This document shows, piece by piece, positions 36,552 to 45,176 of a stretch of 64,000 bases of DNA (position 1 is its first letter; every line of letters starts with the position of its first letter). The stretch lies in the NCBI RefSeq assembly GCF_000959365.1, contig NZ_CP009555.1, positions 4,030,001 to 4,094,000 of the forward strand. Direction: 5' to 3'. The notes beneath the pieces were generated by a model that ran no database searches, was not told the origin of the DNA, and saw only the letters and a list, made by a program, of their open reading frames with translations. A program made the position numbers and the translations under genes. The DNA comes from Burkholderia oklahomensis C6786. GTDB taxonomy: Bacteria > Pseudomonadota > Gammaproteobacteria > Burkholderiales > Burkholderiaceae.

Positions 36552-37268
36552 ATGAACGCTTCTTTCAATGGCAAACGAGTCCTGGTCGTCGGCGGCAGCT
36601 CCGGCATCGGCGCGGCCGCCGCGCGCGCGTTCGTCGCGCTCGGCGCCGACGTGACGATCGCGTCGCGCGACGCGAACAAGCTCGCCGCGGCCGCGCGCGA
36701 GATCGGCGGCGCGGTCCGGCAAGCGGTGCTCGATACGACCGACGCGCCTGTCGTCGACGCCTTCTTCGCCGACGCCGGCCCGTTCGATCACGTGATCGTA
36801 TCGGCCGCGCAGACGCCGAGCGGCCCCGCTCGCCAGTTGCCGCTCGCCGACGCGCAGGCGGCAATGGACAGCAAATTCTGGGGCGCGTACCGCGTCGCAC
36901 GCGCGGCGCGCATCGCGCCGGGCGGATCGCTCACGTTCGTGTCCGGCTTCCTGAGCGTGCGGCCAAGCGCGAGCTCGGTGCTTCAGGGCGCGATCAACGC
37001 GGCGCTCGAGGCGCTCGCCCGCGGGCTCGCGCTCGAGCTCGCGCCGGTGCGCGTGAACGCGGTGTCGCCGGGGCTCATCGCGACGCCGCTGTGGTCGAAG
37101 CTCGACGACGCCGCGCGCGACGCGATGTACGCGTCGGCGGGCGCGCGGCTGCCCGCGCGGCGCGTCGGGCGACCTGAGGACGTCGCGAACGCGATCGTCT
37201 ATCTCGCTTCGACGCCTTATGCGACGGGGTCGACGGTGCTCGTCGACGGCGGCGGCGCGATCGCGTGA
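36552..37268 (+). CDS. Atypical SDR lacking the Tyr-Lys catalytic pair
   Basis: The 238-residue protein has the Rossmann motif LVVGGSSGIGAAAARAF (about 11-27) and the usual C-terminus (AVSPGLIATPLW, GSTVLVDGGG). At the place of YxxxK the sequence reads SSVLQGAINAALEAL, so Tyr and Lys are replaced by Gln145 and Asn149. SDRs of this sort exist but use a different or no catalytic mechanism. It is the last gene of the LysR-linked cassette. It probably binds NAD(P) but may not act as a normal dehydrogenase. Confidence 0.85.
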   Translation: MNASFNGKRVLVVGGSSGIGAAAARAFVALGADVTIASRDANKLAAAAREIGGAVRQAVLDTTDAPVVDAFFADAGPFDHVIVSAAQTPSGPARQLPLADAQAAMDSKFWGAYRVARAARIAPGGSLTFVSGFLSVRPSASSVLQGAINAALEALARGLALELAPVRVNAVSPGLIATPLWSKLDDAARDAMYASAGARLPARRVGRPEDVANAIVYLASTPYATGSTVLVDGGGAIA

Positions 37269-37444
37269 GCGCCAAGCGCCGCGGGCGGCGCACGGCGTAT
37301 CGGGGCTCGCCGCCCCGATACGCCCGCGGCTATCGCGCGACGCCGCGACGCAAAGCGGCGGCCGATCCGAGACGGCCCGCACCGCGCATCGACACGCCCC
37401 GCTCGATGCGCAGCCGAGCGCCCACCATCGCCGATCGAAATGCG

Positions 37445-37479
37445 AAAACGCCCCGTGTCTTCCCGACACGGGGCGTTTT
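37445..37479. terminator. Bidirectional terminator between the SDR cassette and scoB
   Basis: AAAACGCCCCGTGTC-TTCCC-GACACGGGGCGTTTT is a perfect 15-bp stem with a 5-nt loop, with T runs at either end depending on strand. It separates two convergent operons. Confidence 0.9.
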
Positions 37480-37553
37480 CATCCCGCCGTTTCAGCGGCG
37501 CCGCCGGGCGACAACGGCGCTCGCAAGCGCGCCGCCGCGCCGAAACCGCGACG

Positions 37554-38195
37554 TCAGGCGACCGCGCTCACATCGAGCGGCGCGCCCGTCTTCGCCTTGA
37601 TCTCGTCGACGCTCACGCCGTCGGCGAGTTCGAGCACCTTGAGCCCGTCCGGCGTCACTTCGATCACGCCGAGATCCGTGATGATCAGGTCGACGACGCC
37701 GACGCCCGTCAGCGGCAGCGTGCATTCCTCGAGGATCTTGTGCTGGTCGCCCTTCGCGACGTGCTCCATCAGCACGACGACGCGCTTCACGCCCGCGACG
37801 AGATCCATCGCGCCGCCCATCCCCTTGATCATCTTGCCGGGGATCATCCAGTTCGCGAGGTCGCCGTTCTTGCTGACCTGCATCGCGCCGAGGATCGCGA
37901 GGTTGATGTGGCCGCCGCGGATCATCGCGAACGAATCGGCCGACGAGAAGATCGACGAGCCGGGCAGCGTCGTCACGGTCTGCTTGCCGGCGTTGATGAG
38001 GTCGGCATCGACTTCGTCCTCGGTCGGCGACGGGCCGATCCCGAGCAGGCCGTTCTCCGACTGCAGCCACACTTCGACGCCCACTGGCACGTGGTTCGCG
38101 ACGAGCGTCGGCAGCCCGATGCCGAGATTCACGTAGAAGCCGTCCTGCAATTCCTTCGCCGCGCGCGCGGCCATCTGGTCACGATTCCAAGCCAT
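37554..38195 (-). CDS. scoB: 3-oxoacid CoA-transferase subunit B
   Basis: The 213-residue subunit starts [20 protein letters not shown]. Family landmarks are [35 protein letters not shown] (with the catalytic Glu in SENG) and [20 protein letters not shown]. With ScoA it transfers CoA from succinyl-CoA to acetoacetate or a related 3-oxo acid. It follows scoA with a 1-bp gap. Confidence 0.93.
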   Translation of the reverse strand: MAWNRDQMAARAAKELQDGFYVNLGIGLPTLVANHVPVGVEVWLQSENGLLGIGPSPTEDEVDADLINAGKQTVTTLPGSSIFSSADSFAMIRGGHINLAILGAMQVSKNGDLANWMIPGKMIKGMGGAMDLVAGVKRVVVLMEHVAKGDQHKILEECTLPLTGVGVVDLIITDLGVIEVTPDGLKVLELADGVSVDEIKAKTGAPLDVSAVA

Positions 38196-38196
38196 C

Positions 38197-38901
38197 TCAG
38201 TCTCCTTTCGCGCGCACGACGCGTTGTTCGATGCGTTTTTCCGGCGTCGCGTTGAGCACGAGCCGCTGCACGAAAATGCCGGGCGTGTGGACCTGATCCG
38301 GATCGAGCTCGCCGTTCTCGACGATCTCCTCGACTTCGGCGACCGTGATCCGGCCCGCCATCGCGCACATCGGATTGAAGTTGCGCGCGGTGCGGCGGTA
38401 GATCAGATTGCCGGACTTGTCGGCCTTCCACGCCTTCACGAGCGCGACGTCGGCCGTGAGCGAAGGCTCGAGCACGTAATGCTTGCCGTCGAACTCGCGC
38501 GTCTCCTTGCCTTCCGCGATCACGGTGCCGTAGCCCGTCTGCGTGAAGAACGCCGGGATGCCCGCGCCGCCCGCGCGCAGCTTCTCCGCGAGCGTGCCTT
38601 GCGGCGTGAACTCGAGCTCGAGCTCGCCCGACAGATACTGGCGCTCGAATTCCTTGTTCTCGCCGACGTACGACGAGATCATCTTCTTGATTTGCCGGGT
38701 GTCGAGCAGAAGGCCGAGGCCGAAGCCGTCGACGCCCGCGTTGTTGCTGATGCAGGTGATGCCTTTCACGCCCGAGTCGCGCAGCGCGGCGATGAGCGCT
38801 TCCGGAATGCCGCACAGGCCGAAGCCGCCGACCGCGAAGGTCTGTCCGTCATGGACGACGCCCTCGAGCGCGGCAGCCGCGCTTGGGTAGACTTTGTTCA
38901 T
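38197..38901 (-). CDS. scoA: 3-oxoacid CoA-transferase subunit A
   Basis: The 234-residue subunit starts [20 protein letters not shown] and has [40 protein letters not shown] and [18 protein letters not shown], typical of the alpha subunit. It works with ScoB in ketone body or acetoacetate use. The two genes form a tight operon with the terminator at 37445-37479 beyond scoB. Confidence 0.93.
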   Translation of the reverse strand: MNKVYPSAAAALEGVVHDGQTFAVGGFGLCGIPEALIAALRDSGVKGITCISNNAGVDGFGLGLLLDTRQIKKMISSYVGENKEFERQYLSGELELEFTPQGTLAEKLRAGGAGIPAFFTQTGYGTVIAEGKETREFDGKHYVLEPSLTADVALVKAWKADKSGNLIYRRTARNFNPMCAMAGRITVAEVEEIVENGELDPDQVHTPGIFVQRLVLNATPEKRIEQRVVRAKGD

Positions 38902-39154
38902 CTGTATGTCCCTTCCTCTATGGAAACCAGCTCGACGGCCCGCGCGGCTCGCGCGCGCGACGGACCTGTCGCACCATTCTAAGCATCCGCGGCGGATGCT
39001 GCCGCGACGATGCGTTTTCTTCTCTTATCCGTTCGCGGCCTGAGCCGCGACACCTGTGAAAGGGTACGATGCGCGCCGGATGCGGCACAATACGCAAAAT
39101 TACATAAGCATTCGCCGCCGCTCGCGCGCCGCCCGATCACTGTCCGTCAGCTAC

Positions 39155-39700
39155 ATGCCCGCCATCGACTACCAGACCGCCTTCCATCTCGCGCCGATCG
39201 GCCTCGTGCTGTCGCGCGATCGCGTCATCGAGGATTGCAACGACGAACTCGCCGCGATCTTCCGCTGCGCGCGCGCCGACCTGATCGGCCGGTCGTTCGA
39301 GGTGCTCTACCCGTCGTCCGACGAATTCGAGCGGATCGGCGAGCGGATCTCGCCCGTGATGATCGCGCACGGCAGCTACGCGGACGACCGCATCATGAAG
39401 CGCGCGAGCGGCGAGCTGTTCTGGTGCCACGTGACGGGCCGCGCGCTCGACCGCACGGCGCCGCTCGCCGCGGGCGTGTGGACGTTCGAGGACTTGAGCG
39501 CGACGCGGCGCGTCGCGGTCGAACTGACGCCGCGCGAGCGCGAGATCGCCGCGCAGCTCGCGACCGGCAAGACGAGCAAGCAGATCGGCCGCGTGCTCGA
39601 CATCAGCTCGCGCACGGTCGACATCTATCGCGCGCGGCTGATGCGCAAATACGGGACGGGAAATACGGCCGAGCTGGTGCAACGCCTGCTCGGGCAGTGA
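39155..39700 (+). CDS. PAS domain LuxR-type regulator
   Basis: From the ATG at 39155 the protein is 181 residues. An N-terminal PAS domain (about 5-110; YQTAFHLAPIGLVLSRDRVI, FWCHVTGRALDRT) is followed by a LuxR/FixJ helix-turn-helix (LTPREREIAAQLATGKTSKQ, ISSRTVDIYRARLMRKYGTG). There is no receiver or acyl-homoserine-lactone-binding domain. PAS may sense a ligand or redox change. The divergent scoAB operon could be a target, but this is not shown. The upstream extension to 39056 is less likely. Confidence 0.88.
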   Translation: MPAIDYQTAFHLAPIGLVLSRDRVIEDCNDELAAIFRCARADLIGRSFEVLYPSSDEFERIGERISPVMIAHGSYADDRIMKRASGELFWCHVTGRALDRTAPLAAGVWTFEDLSATRRVAVELTPREREIAAQLATGKTSKQIGRVLDISSRTVDIYRARLMRKYGTGNTAELVQRLLGQ

Positions 39701-40307
39701 AGACTCGGAACGCCGGCTGCCCAGGCAGGCGGACGAGCGCGCACGAATGACCGCGTCCCGCCCCGCCGGCTGCCGGGGAATCAAGAACGCCAATGAATCG
39801 AGTACTTGCCGCAACCGCAGCCGATCCATTGCCACCCAAAGCTCAACAATTTCTTTTCCCGATACCGATTAGATCGAATTTCGGCTCTACACTTTTTCGA
39901 AAAAATTATTTAACCTTAGGCAACACAGTCCGAATTAGATCAATCAATCTGAAGCATCACACGGAAAGCAACGTATTCACATTTATCAATCAATAGAGAT
40001 TATATAGATAGCGAAAATGTCGGCCTTTCGGCCGGATGTTTCATATCGCCTTGGTCGAGCCGGATGCTCGTTCGTTCCTGCTTCGCAGCGCCTTCGATCG
40101 ACGCCAGGGCGCGACATTTTCATGCTGCCGGCCGCAAGGCCGCCGGCGCACTACGACAGGCGCCGCAGGGAGCTGAATAATCGAGCGGCCGGACGATCTC
40201 CCGAAGGGGCCGCCTTGCCTCAGCAAAACGCCGCGGCGGACTCTCGCATCGATCGGATTGCCCAAATCTCAAATTAGCCACGCCAATTCAAAGAGCCAGG
40301 TGAATTC
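39701..40307. other. AT-rich intergenic region upstream of the glycoside hydrolase
   Basis: About 600 bp without a recognisable gene. The part at about 39840-40020 is strongly AT-rich by comparison with the window. A promoter-like pair TTCACA (39976-39981) and TTATAT (40000-40005), 18 bp apart, is followed by a small CGGCC-TTTC-GGCCG hairpin near 40020. An 86-codon frame at 40017-40277 lacks a ribosome-binding site. It may contain a long 5' leader for the next gene. Confidence 0.5.
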
Positions 40308-41840
40308 ATGATTATCGCGAGAGCAAAATATTTATTCGTCATTTTTATGATGAACCTGATCGGATGCCATTCCGCATTTTCCCAAACCAATACACCGGTA
40401 ACGGGCATCGACCTGGGCGGCGAAATCCTCGACATTATCAATCAGAATCCCAAAAATCCGGCGCAAGCGATCAATAATTATATGGCGGGCGTTGCCGCAA
40501 TGAACGTGCGCTGGTTGCGCCTTCATCTCGATTGGTCGGAGATCCAGCCAGCGTCGACATGGATCTTCACGAGCGATCCCAATCCCGGCCTCAGCAGCGG
40601 CCTGACCTGGGGCACGACGGACATCGTCGTCCGGGCAGCCAGAAATTATGGAATGCGAATTCTCGGCGTGATCACGTTGACGCCGCGCTGGGCGGTCAGT
40701 TCGCAATGTCCGAGCAGCTACCGGCAGTCGAATAACGGCGCCTACGCGCTGTGCGCGCCGAACCCCACGGCTTACACCAACTTTGCCCGGGCGGCCGCCA
40801 AACATTACAGCAGCGACAGTTATGGCGGGAAAATCGATGCGTGGGAAATCTGGAACGAACCGAATTGCGGCCCCAATTTCATCCCTCACGATCCGGTGCT
40901 CTATACCCGGATCGTGAAGAGCGCGTATTCGGCGATCAAACAGGCCAATCCATCGGCATCCGTCTATGCGGGCGGCAGTTCGGGATGCATCACGTCGCCG
41001 AACAATGGAACCGGTGCGCTTCCGTCGGCCGGCGTAGCCGGTCTGGCGAATTCGGTGGATTCCCGATACCCGGTTCCGTCGCAATGGGAGCCGCGCGACT
41101 GGCTGGCCGTGATGTACGCGAACGGCGCGCAGGGGTATTTCGACGGGCTCGCTCACCATCCTCATTGTCACAGCGACGACTGGCAGTCGCCAGGCGATCA
41201 GTGTCCGAGCACGACCCTCAACTCCGTGTACCCGGATTACTCAAATCCGTTCAACATCATGTGGCATACCTTCTCGTCGCCTTCCTACGGCTGGCCATCC
41301 CCCACCGGCAAGACCTTCGCCAGTTACACGGGAACGAGCCTGCGCGACCTGATGAGCGCAAACGGCGATGGAGGGAAACCCATTGTGATCACGGAGTTCG
41401 GCGTTGCGACAACCGCGTCGGACGGCGCCGCCAATTTCACCGGCCAGCTGGGCGGCAGCTCGCAGCAATACACGAACGCCGATTTTCAGACGATGGCTCC
41501 TTCCTATCTGACGCAGGCGAATCAGGCCCGTGAGTACAAGGCGCTGATGGCATGGATAGCCAATCAGCCATATGGCCAATACGGACCGGTTTACGCGTAT
41601 TGCTACTCGGACATGGAGCTGTCGTCGCCGTACAGTGCAAACATCTACGAGCCGTATTTCGGCCTGGTGACGATCACCTCCTCGACAGGATCAACCGGAA
41701 CGGCAGGAGCGCCCAAGATCGCCGGAACGTACCAGGCCGTGTCGGGACAGTACTATCCGGCCTGGCCCAACTTCGGCGCTGCCGCCACGGCGGCAGCCAA
41801 TCAAACCCCGGGCTACGCGCCGGTCGGCCCCGGCTGGTGA
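40308..41840 (+). CDS. Secreted glycoside hydrolase, clan GH-A (GH39/PslG-like)
   Basis: The 510-residue protein has an N-terminal export signal (about 1-25) with a lipobox-like LIGC (Cys20) and an alternative cleavage site after AFSQ. The TIM-barrel landmarks are NVRWLRLHLDWSEIQP, AWEIWNEPNCGPN (general acid/base Glu184) and PIVITEFGVATT (nucleophile Glu363), the clan GH-A pattern. The WEIWNEPN form recalls GH39 and the PslG exopolysaccharide hydrolase. Codon use and base composition are less GC-biased than in neighbours. No exopolysaccharide genes are nearby. The substrate is unknown. Confidence 0.85.
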   Translation: MIIARAKYLFVIFMMNLIGCHSAFSQTNTPVTGIDLGGEILDIINQNPKNPAQAINNYMAGVAAMNVRWLRLHLDWSEIQPASTWIFTSDPNPGLSSGLTWGTTDIVVRAARNYGMRILGVITLTPRWAVSSQCPSSYRQSNNGAYALCAPNPTAYTNFARAAAKHYSSDSYGGKIDAWEIWNEPNCGPNFIPHDPVLYTRIVKSAYSAIKQANPSASVYAGGSSGCITSPNNGTGALPSAGVAGLANSVDSRYPVPSQWEPRDWLAVMYANGAQGYFDGLAHHPHCHSDDWQSPGDQCPSTTLNSVYPDYSNPFNIMWHTFSSPSYGWPSPTGKTFASYTGTSLRDLMSANGDGGKPIVITEFGVATTASDGAANFTGQLGGSSQQYTNADFQTMAPSYLTQANQAREYKALMAWIANQPYGQYGPVYAYCYSDMELSSPYSANIYEPYFGLVTITSSTGSTGTAGAPKIAGTYQAVSGQYYPAWPNFGAAATAAANQTPGYAPVGPGW

Positions 41841-41888
41841 AGCTTCGAGAAAGCAAGCGCGAAAGCGAGCGTCAGCGCGCCGCCGCGC

Positions 41889-42320
41889 TCAAGCGACCTT
41901 CGCCTGCAGCGCGCTTTCGATCGTATTGCGCAGCAGCTCCGGCAGCGGCGCCGACTTGCCGAGCGCGTAGTCGACCCACACGCAGCGCGCGGCGCCGCGC
42001 GCGTACACGCGCTCGGGGTCGTCCGAGCGGGTCAGCTCGAACGCCGTGTCGAAGCTGCTGCGGCCGGGCTTCGCGGCCGACAGCCGCGCGACGACATCGC
42101 CCGGATAGTGCAACTGCCTCAGGAACTCCATCGACGCGTTGACGACGACGGGCCCCTGCCCCTCGCCGTTGCCGCCCGCGATGCCGAGCTTGCCGAACCA
42201 CGTGACGCGCGCCTCTTCCATGTAGCGGAAGTAGACCGTGTTGTTCACGTGACCGAACGCGTCCATGTCGCCCCAGCGGATCGGCATCGACATTTCGAAA
42301 ACAGGGGTGTAATCGCTCAT
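41889..42320 (-). CDS. Acyl-CoA thioesterase (4HBT hot-dog fold)
   Basis: The ATG at 42320 gives 143 residues starting MSDYTPVFEMSMPIRWGDMD. The 4-hydroxybenzoyl-CoA thioesterase family signature is WGDMDAFGHVNNTVYFRYME with the catalytic Asp. Members hydrolyse acyl- or aryl-CoA. It lies 45 bp downstream of an SDR gene on the same strand, so a joint role in acyl-CoA metabolism is likely. Confidence 0.92.
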   Translation of the reverse strand: MSDYTPVFEMSMPIRWGDMDAFGHVNNTVYFRYMEEARVTWFGKLGIAGGNGEGQGPVVVNASMEFLRQLHYPGDVVARLSAAKPGRSSFDTAFELTRSDDPERVYARGAARCVWVDYALGKSAPLPELLRNTIESALQAKVA

Positions 42321-42364
42321 CGCACTCTTCTTGTCTGCAAGGTGAAACCGTTCGGCGCGGCCGC

Positions 42365-43144
42365 TCACGCGATGCCCAGGCCGTCGTCGGCCGATACGAT
42401 CGAGCCGTTGATGAACTGCGACTCGTCTGCGGCGAGGAGCAGCAGCAATCCGTCGAGATCCTGCGGCTTGCCGACCCGCCGGCGCGGCAGCATCGACTGC
42501 AGCTTCTGGCCCTGCTCGGTTTCCCACAGATAGTGATTGATCTCGGTGTCGATGTAGCCTGGGCAGATCGCGTTGACGTTGATTCCGTGGCGGCCCCATT
42601 CGAGCGCCATCGCGCGCGTCATGTGGACGACGGCCGCCTTGCTCATCGCATACAGGCCGATCTGCGAGAACGGCCGCAGGCCCGCGACCGACGCGATGTT
42701 GATGATCCGGTACGCCGGCTTCGCGTTGCCGTTGCCCGCGCGCATCATCATCCGCTTCGCGACTTCCTGCGCGACGAAGAACGCGCCGCGCGTGTTCGTA
42801 TCGAACACGTATTCGAAATCGGCGGGCGTCACGTCAACGAGCTTCTGCATCGTCGACACGCCCGAATTGTTGACCAGGATGTCGATCGTGCCCGCCTCCG
42901 TTTCCGCGTGCGCGACAGCCGCCTTGATACTCTGGTAATCGGTGACGTCGAGCGACACGACGTGCGCGGCGCCGCCCGCCGCCTCGATTTCCGCGCGCAG
43001 TTCCTTCAGGCGCTCGACGCGCCGGCTCGCGAGCACGACCTTCGCGCCCGCCTGCGACAGCACCTGCGCGAAGCGCTGCCCGAGACCGCTCGACGCGCCC
43101 GTGATGAACGCGACCTTGCCTTCCAGATTGATCGAACGGCCCAT
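42365..43144 (-). CDS. SDR family oxidoreductase
   Basis: The 259-residue classical SDR starts MGRSINLEGKVAFITGASSG. TGASSGLG, NNSG (DILVNNSGVSTMQ), the active-site Ser (NIASVAG) and YAMSK are intact, and the end is FINGSIVSADDGLGIA. It resembles FabG-like 3-ketoacyl or 3-hydroxyacyl dehydrogenases. It is divergent from the ETF-QO gene and co-oriented with the thioesterase, suggesting fatty-acid or aromatic acyl-CoA turnover. Confidence 0.92.
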   Translation of the reverse strand: MGRSINLEGKVAFITGASSGLGQRFAQVLSQAGAKVVLASRRVERLKELRAEIEAAGGAAHVVSLDVTDYQSIKAAVAHAETEAGTIDILVNNSGVSTMQKLVDVTPADFEYVFDTNTRGAFFVAQEVAKRMMMRAGNGNAKPAYRIINIASVAGLRPFSQIGLYAMSKAAVVHMTRAMALEWGRHGINVNAICPGYIDTEINHYLWETEQGQKLQSMLPRRRVGKPQDLDGLLLLLAADESQFINGSIVSADDGLGIA

Positions 43145-43221
43145 GCCGACTCCTCATTATTCCGATGACATCATGCCGCACCAGTATGAAGCGTTCCCGC
43201 GTGCGACCCAACCCCACAAAT

Positions 43222-43235
43222 AGAACGATCGTGCT
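43222..43235. promoter_or_regulatory. Palindromic operator candidate upstream of the ETF-QO gene
   Basis: AGAACGATCGTGCT is a near-perfect palindrome (six of seven base pairs match, core ACGATCGT) in the 180-bp gap between the divergent SDR and ETF-QO genes. Short palindromes of this kind are used by TetR-type fatty-acid regulators. The regulator here is not identified. Confidence 0.4.
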
Positions 43236-43324
43236 AATCTTGGATTCCGCTGTTGCGGCGAGCGTTTTATTTCGCCGACAATACGATCCCGAATAAAAGC
43301 ATTCTAATGGTTAGAGGAGCGTTC

Positions 43325-44998
43325 ATGACCCCCGCAAGCCTCATCGAGCAATACGGCCCGCGCGAATCGATGGAATACGACGTCGTGATCGTCGGCGGCG
43401 GCCCCGCAGGCCTGTCGGCGGCCATCCGCCTCAAGCAGCTCGCTGCTGGGAAAGGCACGGAAATCGGCGTCTGCGTGCTCGAAAAGGGTTCCGAGATCGG
43501 CGCGCACATCCTGTCGGGCGCCGTGATGGACCCGCGCGCGATCACCGAACTGTTCCCCGACTGGAAGGCGCAAGGCGCGCCGCTCACCGTCGACGTCACC
43601 GAAGACCGCTTCCTGTTCCTGACCGAGAAGAGCGGGTTCCAGGTGCCGAACTGGGCGCTGCCGGACAACTTCAAGAACCACGGCAACTACGTGATCAGCC
43701 TCGGCAACGTCACGCGCTGGCTCGGCCAGCAGGCCGAGGCGCTCGGCGTCGAGATCTTCCCGGGCTTCCCGGCGGCCGAGATCCTCTACAACGACGACGG
43801 CTCGGTCAAGGGCGTCGCGACAGGCAACATGGGGATCGGCAAGGACGGCGAGCCGACCGAGAACTTCCAGCTCGGCATGGAGCTGCACGCGAAGTACACG
43901 CTCTTCTGCGAAGGCGCGCGCGGCCACCTCGGCCGCCAGCTGATGGACAAGTTCAAGCTGAACGCGAACAGCGATCCGCAGGCGTACGGCATCGGCATCA
44001 AGGAGCTGTGGGAAATCGACCCGGTCAAGCACAAGCCGGGCCTCGTGATCCACACGGCCGGCTGGCCGCTGTCGTCCGACACGTACGGCGGCTCGTTCCT
44101 GTATCACATGGACAACAACCAGGTCGTCGTCGGCTTCGTCGTCGGCCTCGCGTACACGAACCCGTACCTGTCGCCGTTCGAAGAGTTCCAGCGCTACAAG
44201 ACCCATCCGGCGATCCGGCCGTTCCTCGAAGGCGGCAAGCGCGTGTCGTACGGCGCGCGCGCGATCACGGCAGGCGGCCTGCTGTCGCTGCCGAAGACCG
44301 TGTTCCCGGGCGGCGCGCTCGTCGGCGACGACGCGGGCTTCCTGAACGCGTCGCGGATCAAGGGCAGCCACGCGGCGATCAAGACCGGCATGCTCGCCGC
44401 CGAAGCCGCGTTCGACGCGGTGCAGGCGGGCCGCCAGGCCGACGAGCTGACCGCGTACCCGGACGCGTTCAAGACATCGTGGCTCTACACCGAGCTCTAT
44501 CGCGCGCGCAACTTCAAGCAATGGATGGGCAAGGGCCTGTACCTCGGCACGCTGATGGTCGGCGTCGAGCAGAAGCTGATGAACGGCAACGTGCCGTGGA
44601 CGCTGCATCACCAGCACGCGGACCACGAAATGCTGAAGCCCGCGTCGCAGTGCCAGCCGATCGACTATCCGAAGCCGGACGGCAAGCTGACGTTCGACCG
44701 GCTGTCGTCGGTGTTCGTCTCGAACACGAATCACGAGGAGAACCAGCCGGCGCACCTGACGCTGAAGGATGCGTCCGTGCCGGTGAACGTGAACCTGCGC
44801 ACGTACGCGGGGCCGGAAGCGCGCTTCTGCCCGGCCGCCGTCTACGAGTTCGTGAAGAGCGACGACGGCACCGATCGCCTCGTGATCAACGCGCAGAACT
44901 GCGTGCATTGCAAGACCTGCGACATCAAGGACCCGACGCAGAACATCGTGTGGGTCACGCCGGAGGGCGGCGGCGGGCCGAACTATCCGAACATGTGA
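43325..44998 (+). CDS. Electron transfer flavoprotein-ubiquinone oxidoreductase
   Basis: The ATG at 43325 (ribosome-binding site TAGAGGAGC) gives 557 residues, the normal ETF-QO length. It has an N-terminal FAD motif (YDVVIVGGGPAGLSAAIRLK), ubiquinone-binding and membrane-surface segments, and a C-terminal 4Fe-4S ferredoxin-like domain (CVHCKTCDIKDPTQNIVW). The enzyme passes electrons from ETF, reduced by acyl-CoA dehydrogenases, to the quinone pool. An upstream in-frame ATG (43253) adds an unlikely N-terminus. Confidence 0.96.
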   Translation: MTPASLIEQYGPRESMEYDVVIVGGGPAGLSAAIRLKQLAAGKGTEIGVCVLEKGSEIGAHILSGAVMDPRAITELFPDWKAQGAPLTVDVTEDRFLFLTEKSGFQVPNWALPDNFKNHGNYVISLGNVTRWLGQQAEALGVEIFPGFPAAEILYNDDGSVKGVATGNMGIGKDGEPTENFQLGMELHAKYTLFCEGARGHLGRQLMDKFKLNANSDPQAYGIGIKELWEIDPVKHKPGLVIHTAGWPLSSDTYGGSFLYHMDNNQVVVGFVVGLAYTNPYLSPFEEFQRYKTHPAIRPFLEGGKRVSYGARAITAGGLLSLPKTVFPGGALVGDDAGFLNASRIKGSHAAIKTGMLAAEAAFDAVQAGRQADELTAYPDAFKTSWLYTELYRARNFKQWMGKGLYLGTLMVGVEQKLMNGNVPWTLHHQHADHEMLKPASQCQPIDYPKPDGKLTFDRLSSVFVSNTNHEENQPAHLTLKDASVPVNVNLRTYAGPEARFCPAAVYEFVKSDDGTDRLVINAQNCVHCKTCDIKDPTQNIVWVTPEGGGGPNYPNM

Positions 44999-45058
44999 CC
45001 GCACGCCCGCGCGCCGCGCGGGCATGGCGGCCGCATCGGCGGATGCGGCAAAACGAAA

Positions 45059-45082
45059 CGGGCGCCGAGGCGCCCGCTTTTT
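45059..45082 (+). terminator. Intrinsic terminator after the ETF-QO gene
   Basis: CGGGCGCC-GA-GGCGCCCG, eight bp with a very short loop, followed by CTTTTT about 60 bp after the stop. Confidence 0.8.
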
Positions 45083-45176
45083 CGACTTCGTCTTTTGCCG
45101 ATTTCTTCGATATGCGGCGATTTCGACGCGCCGCACGCCAGCGGCGCGGGATGCGCCGCGCGTGTTCAAATCATGC

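Noticed and set aside
40017..40277. 86-codon frame upstream of the glycoside hydrolase
   Set aside because: No ribosome-binding site, low-complexity Arg/Ala composition and no recognised motif.
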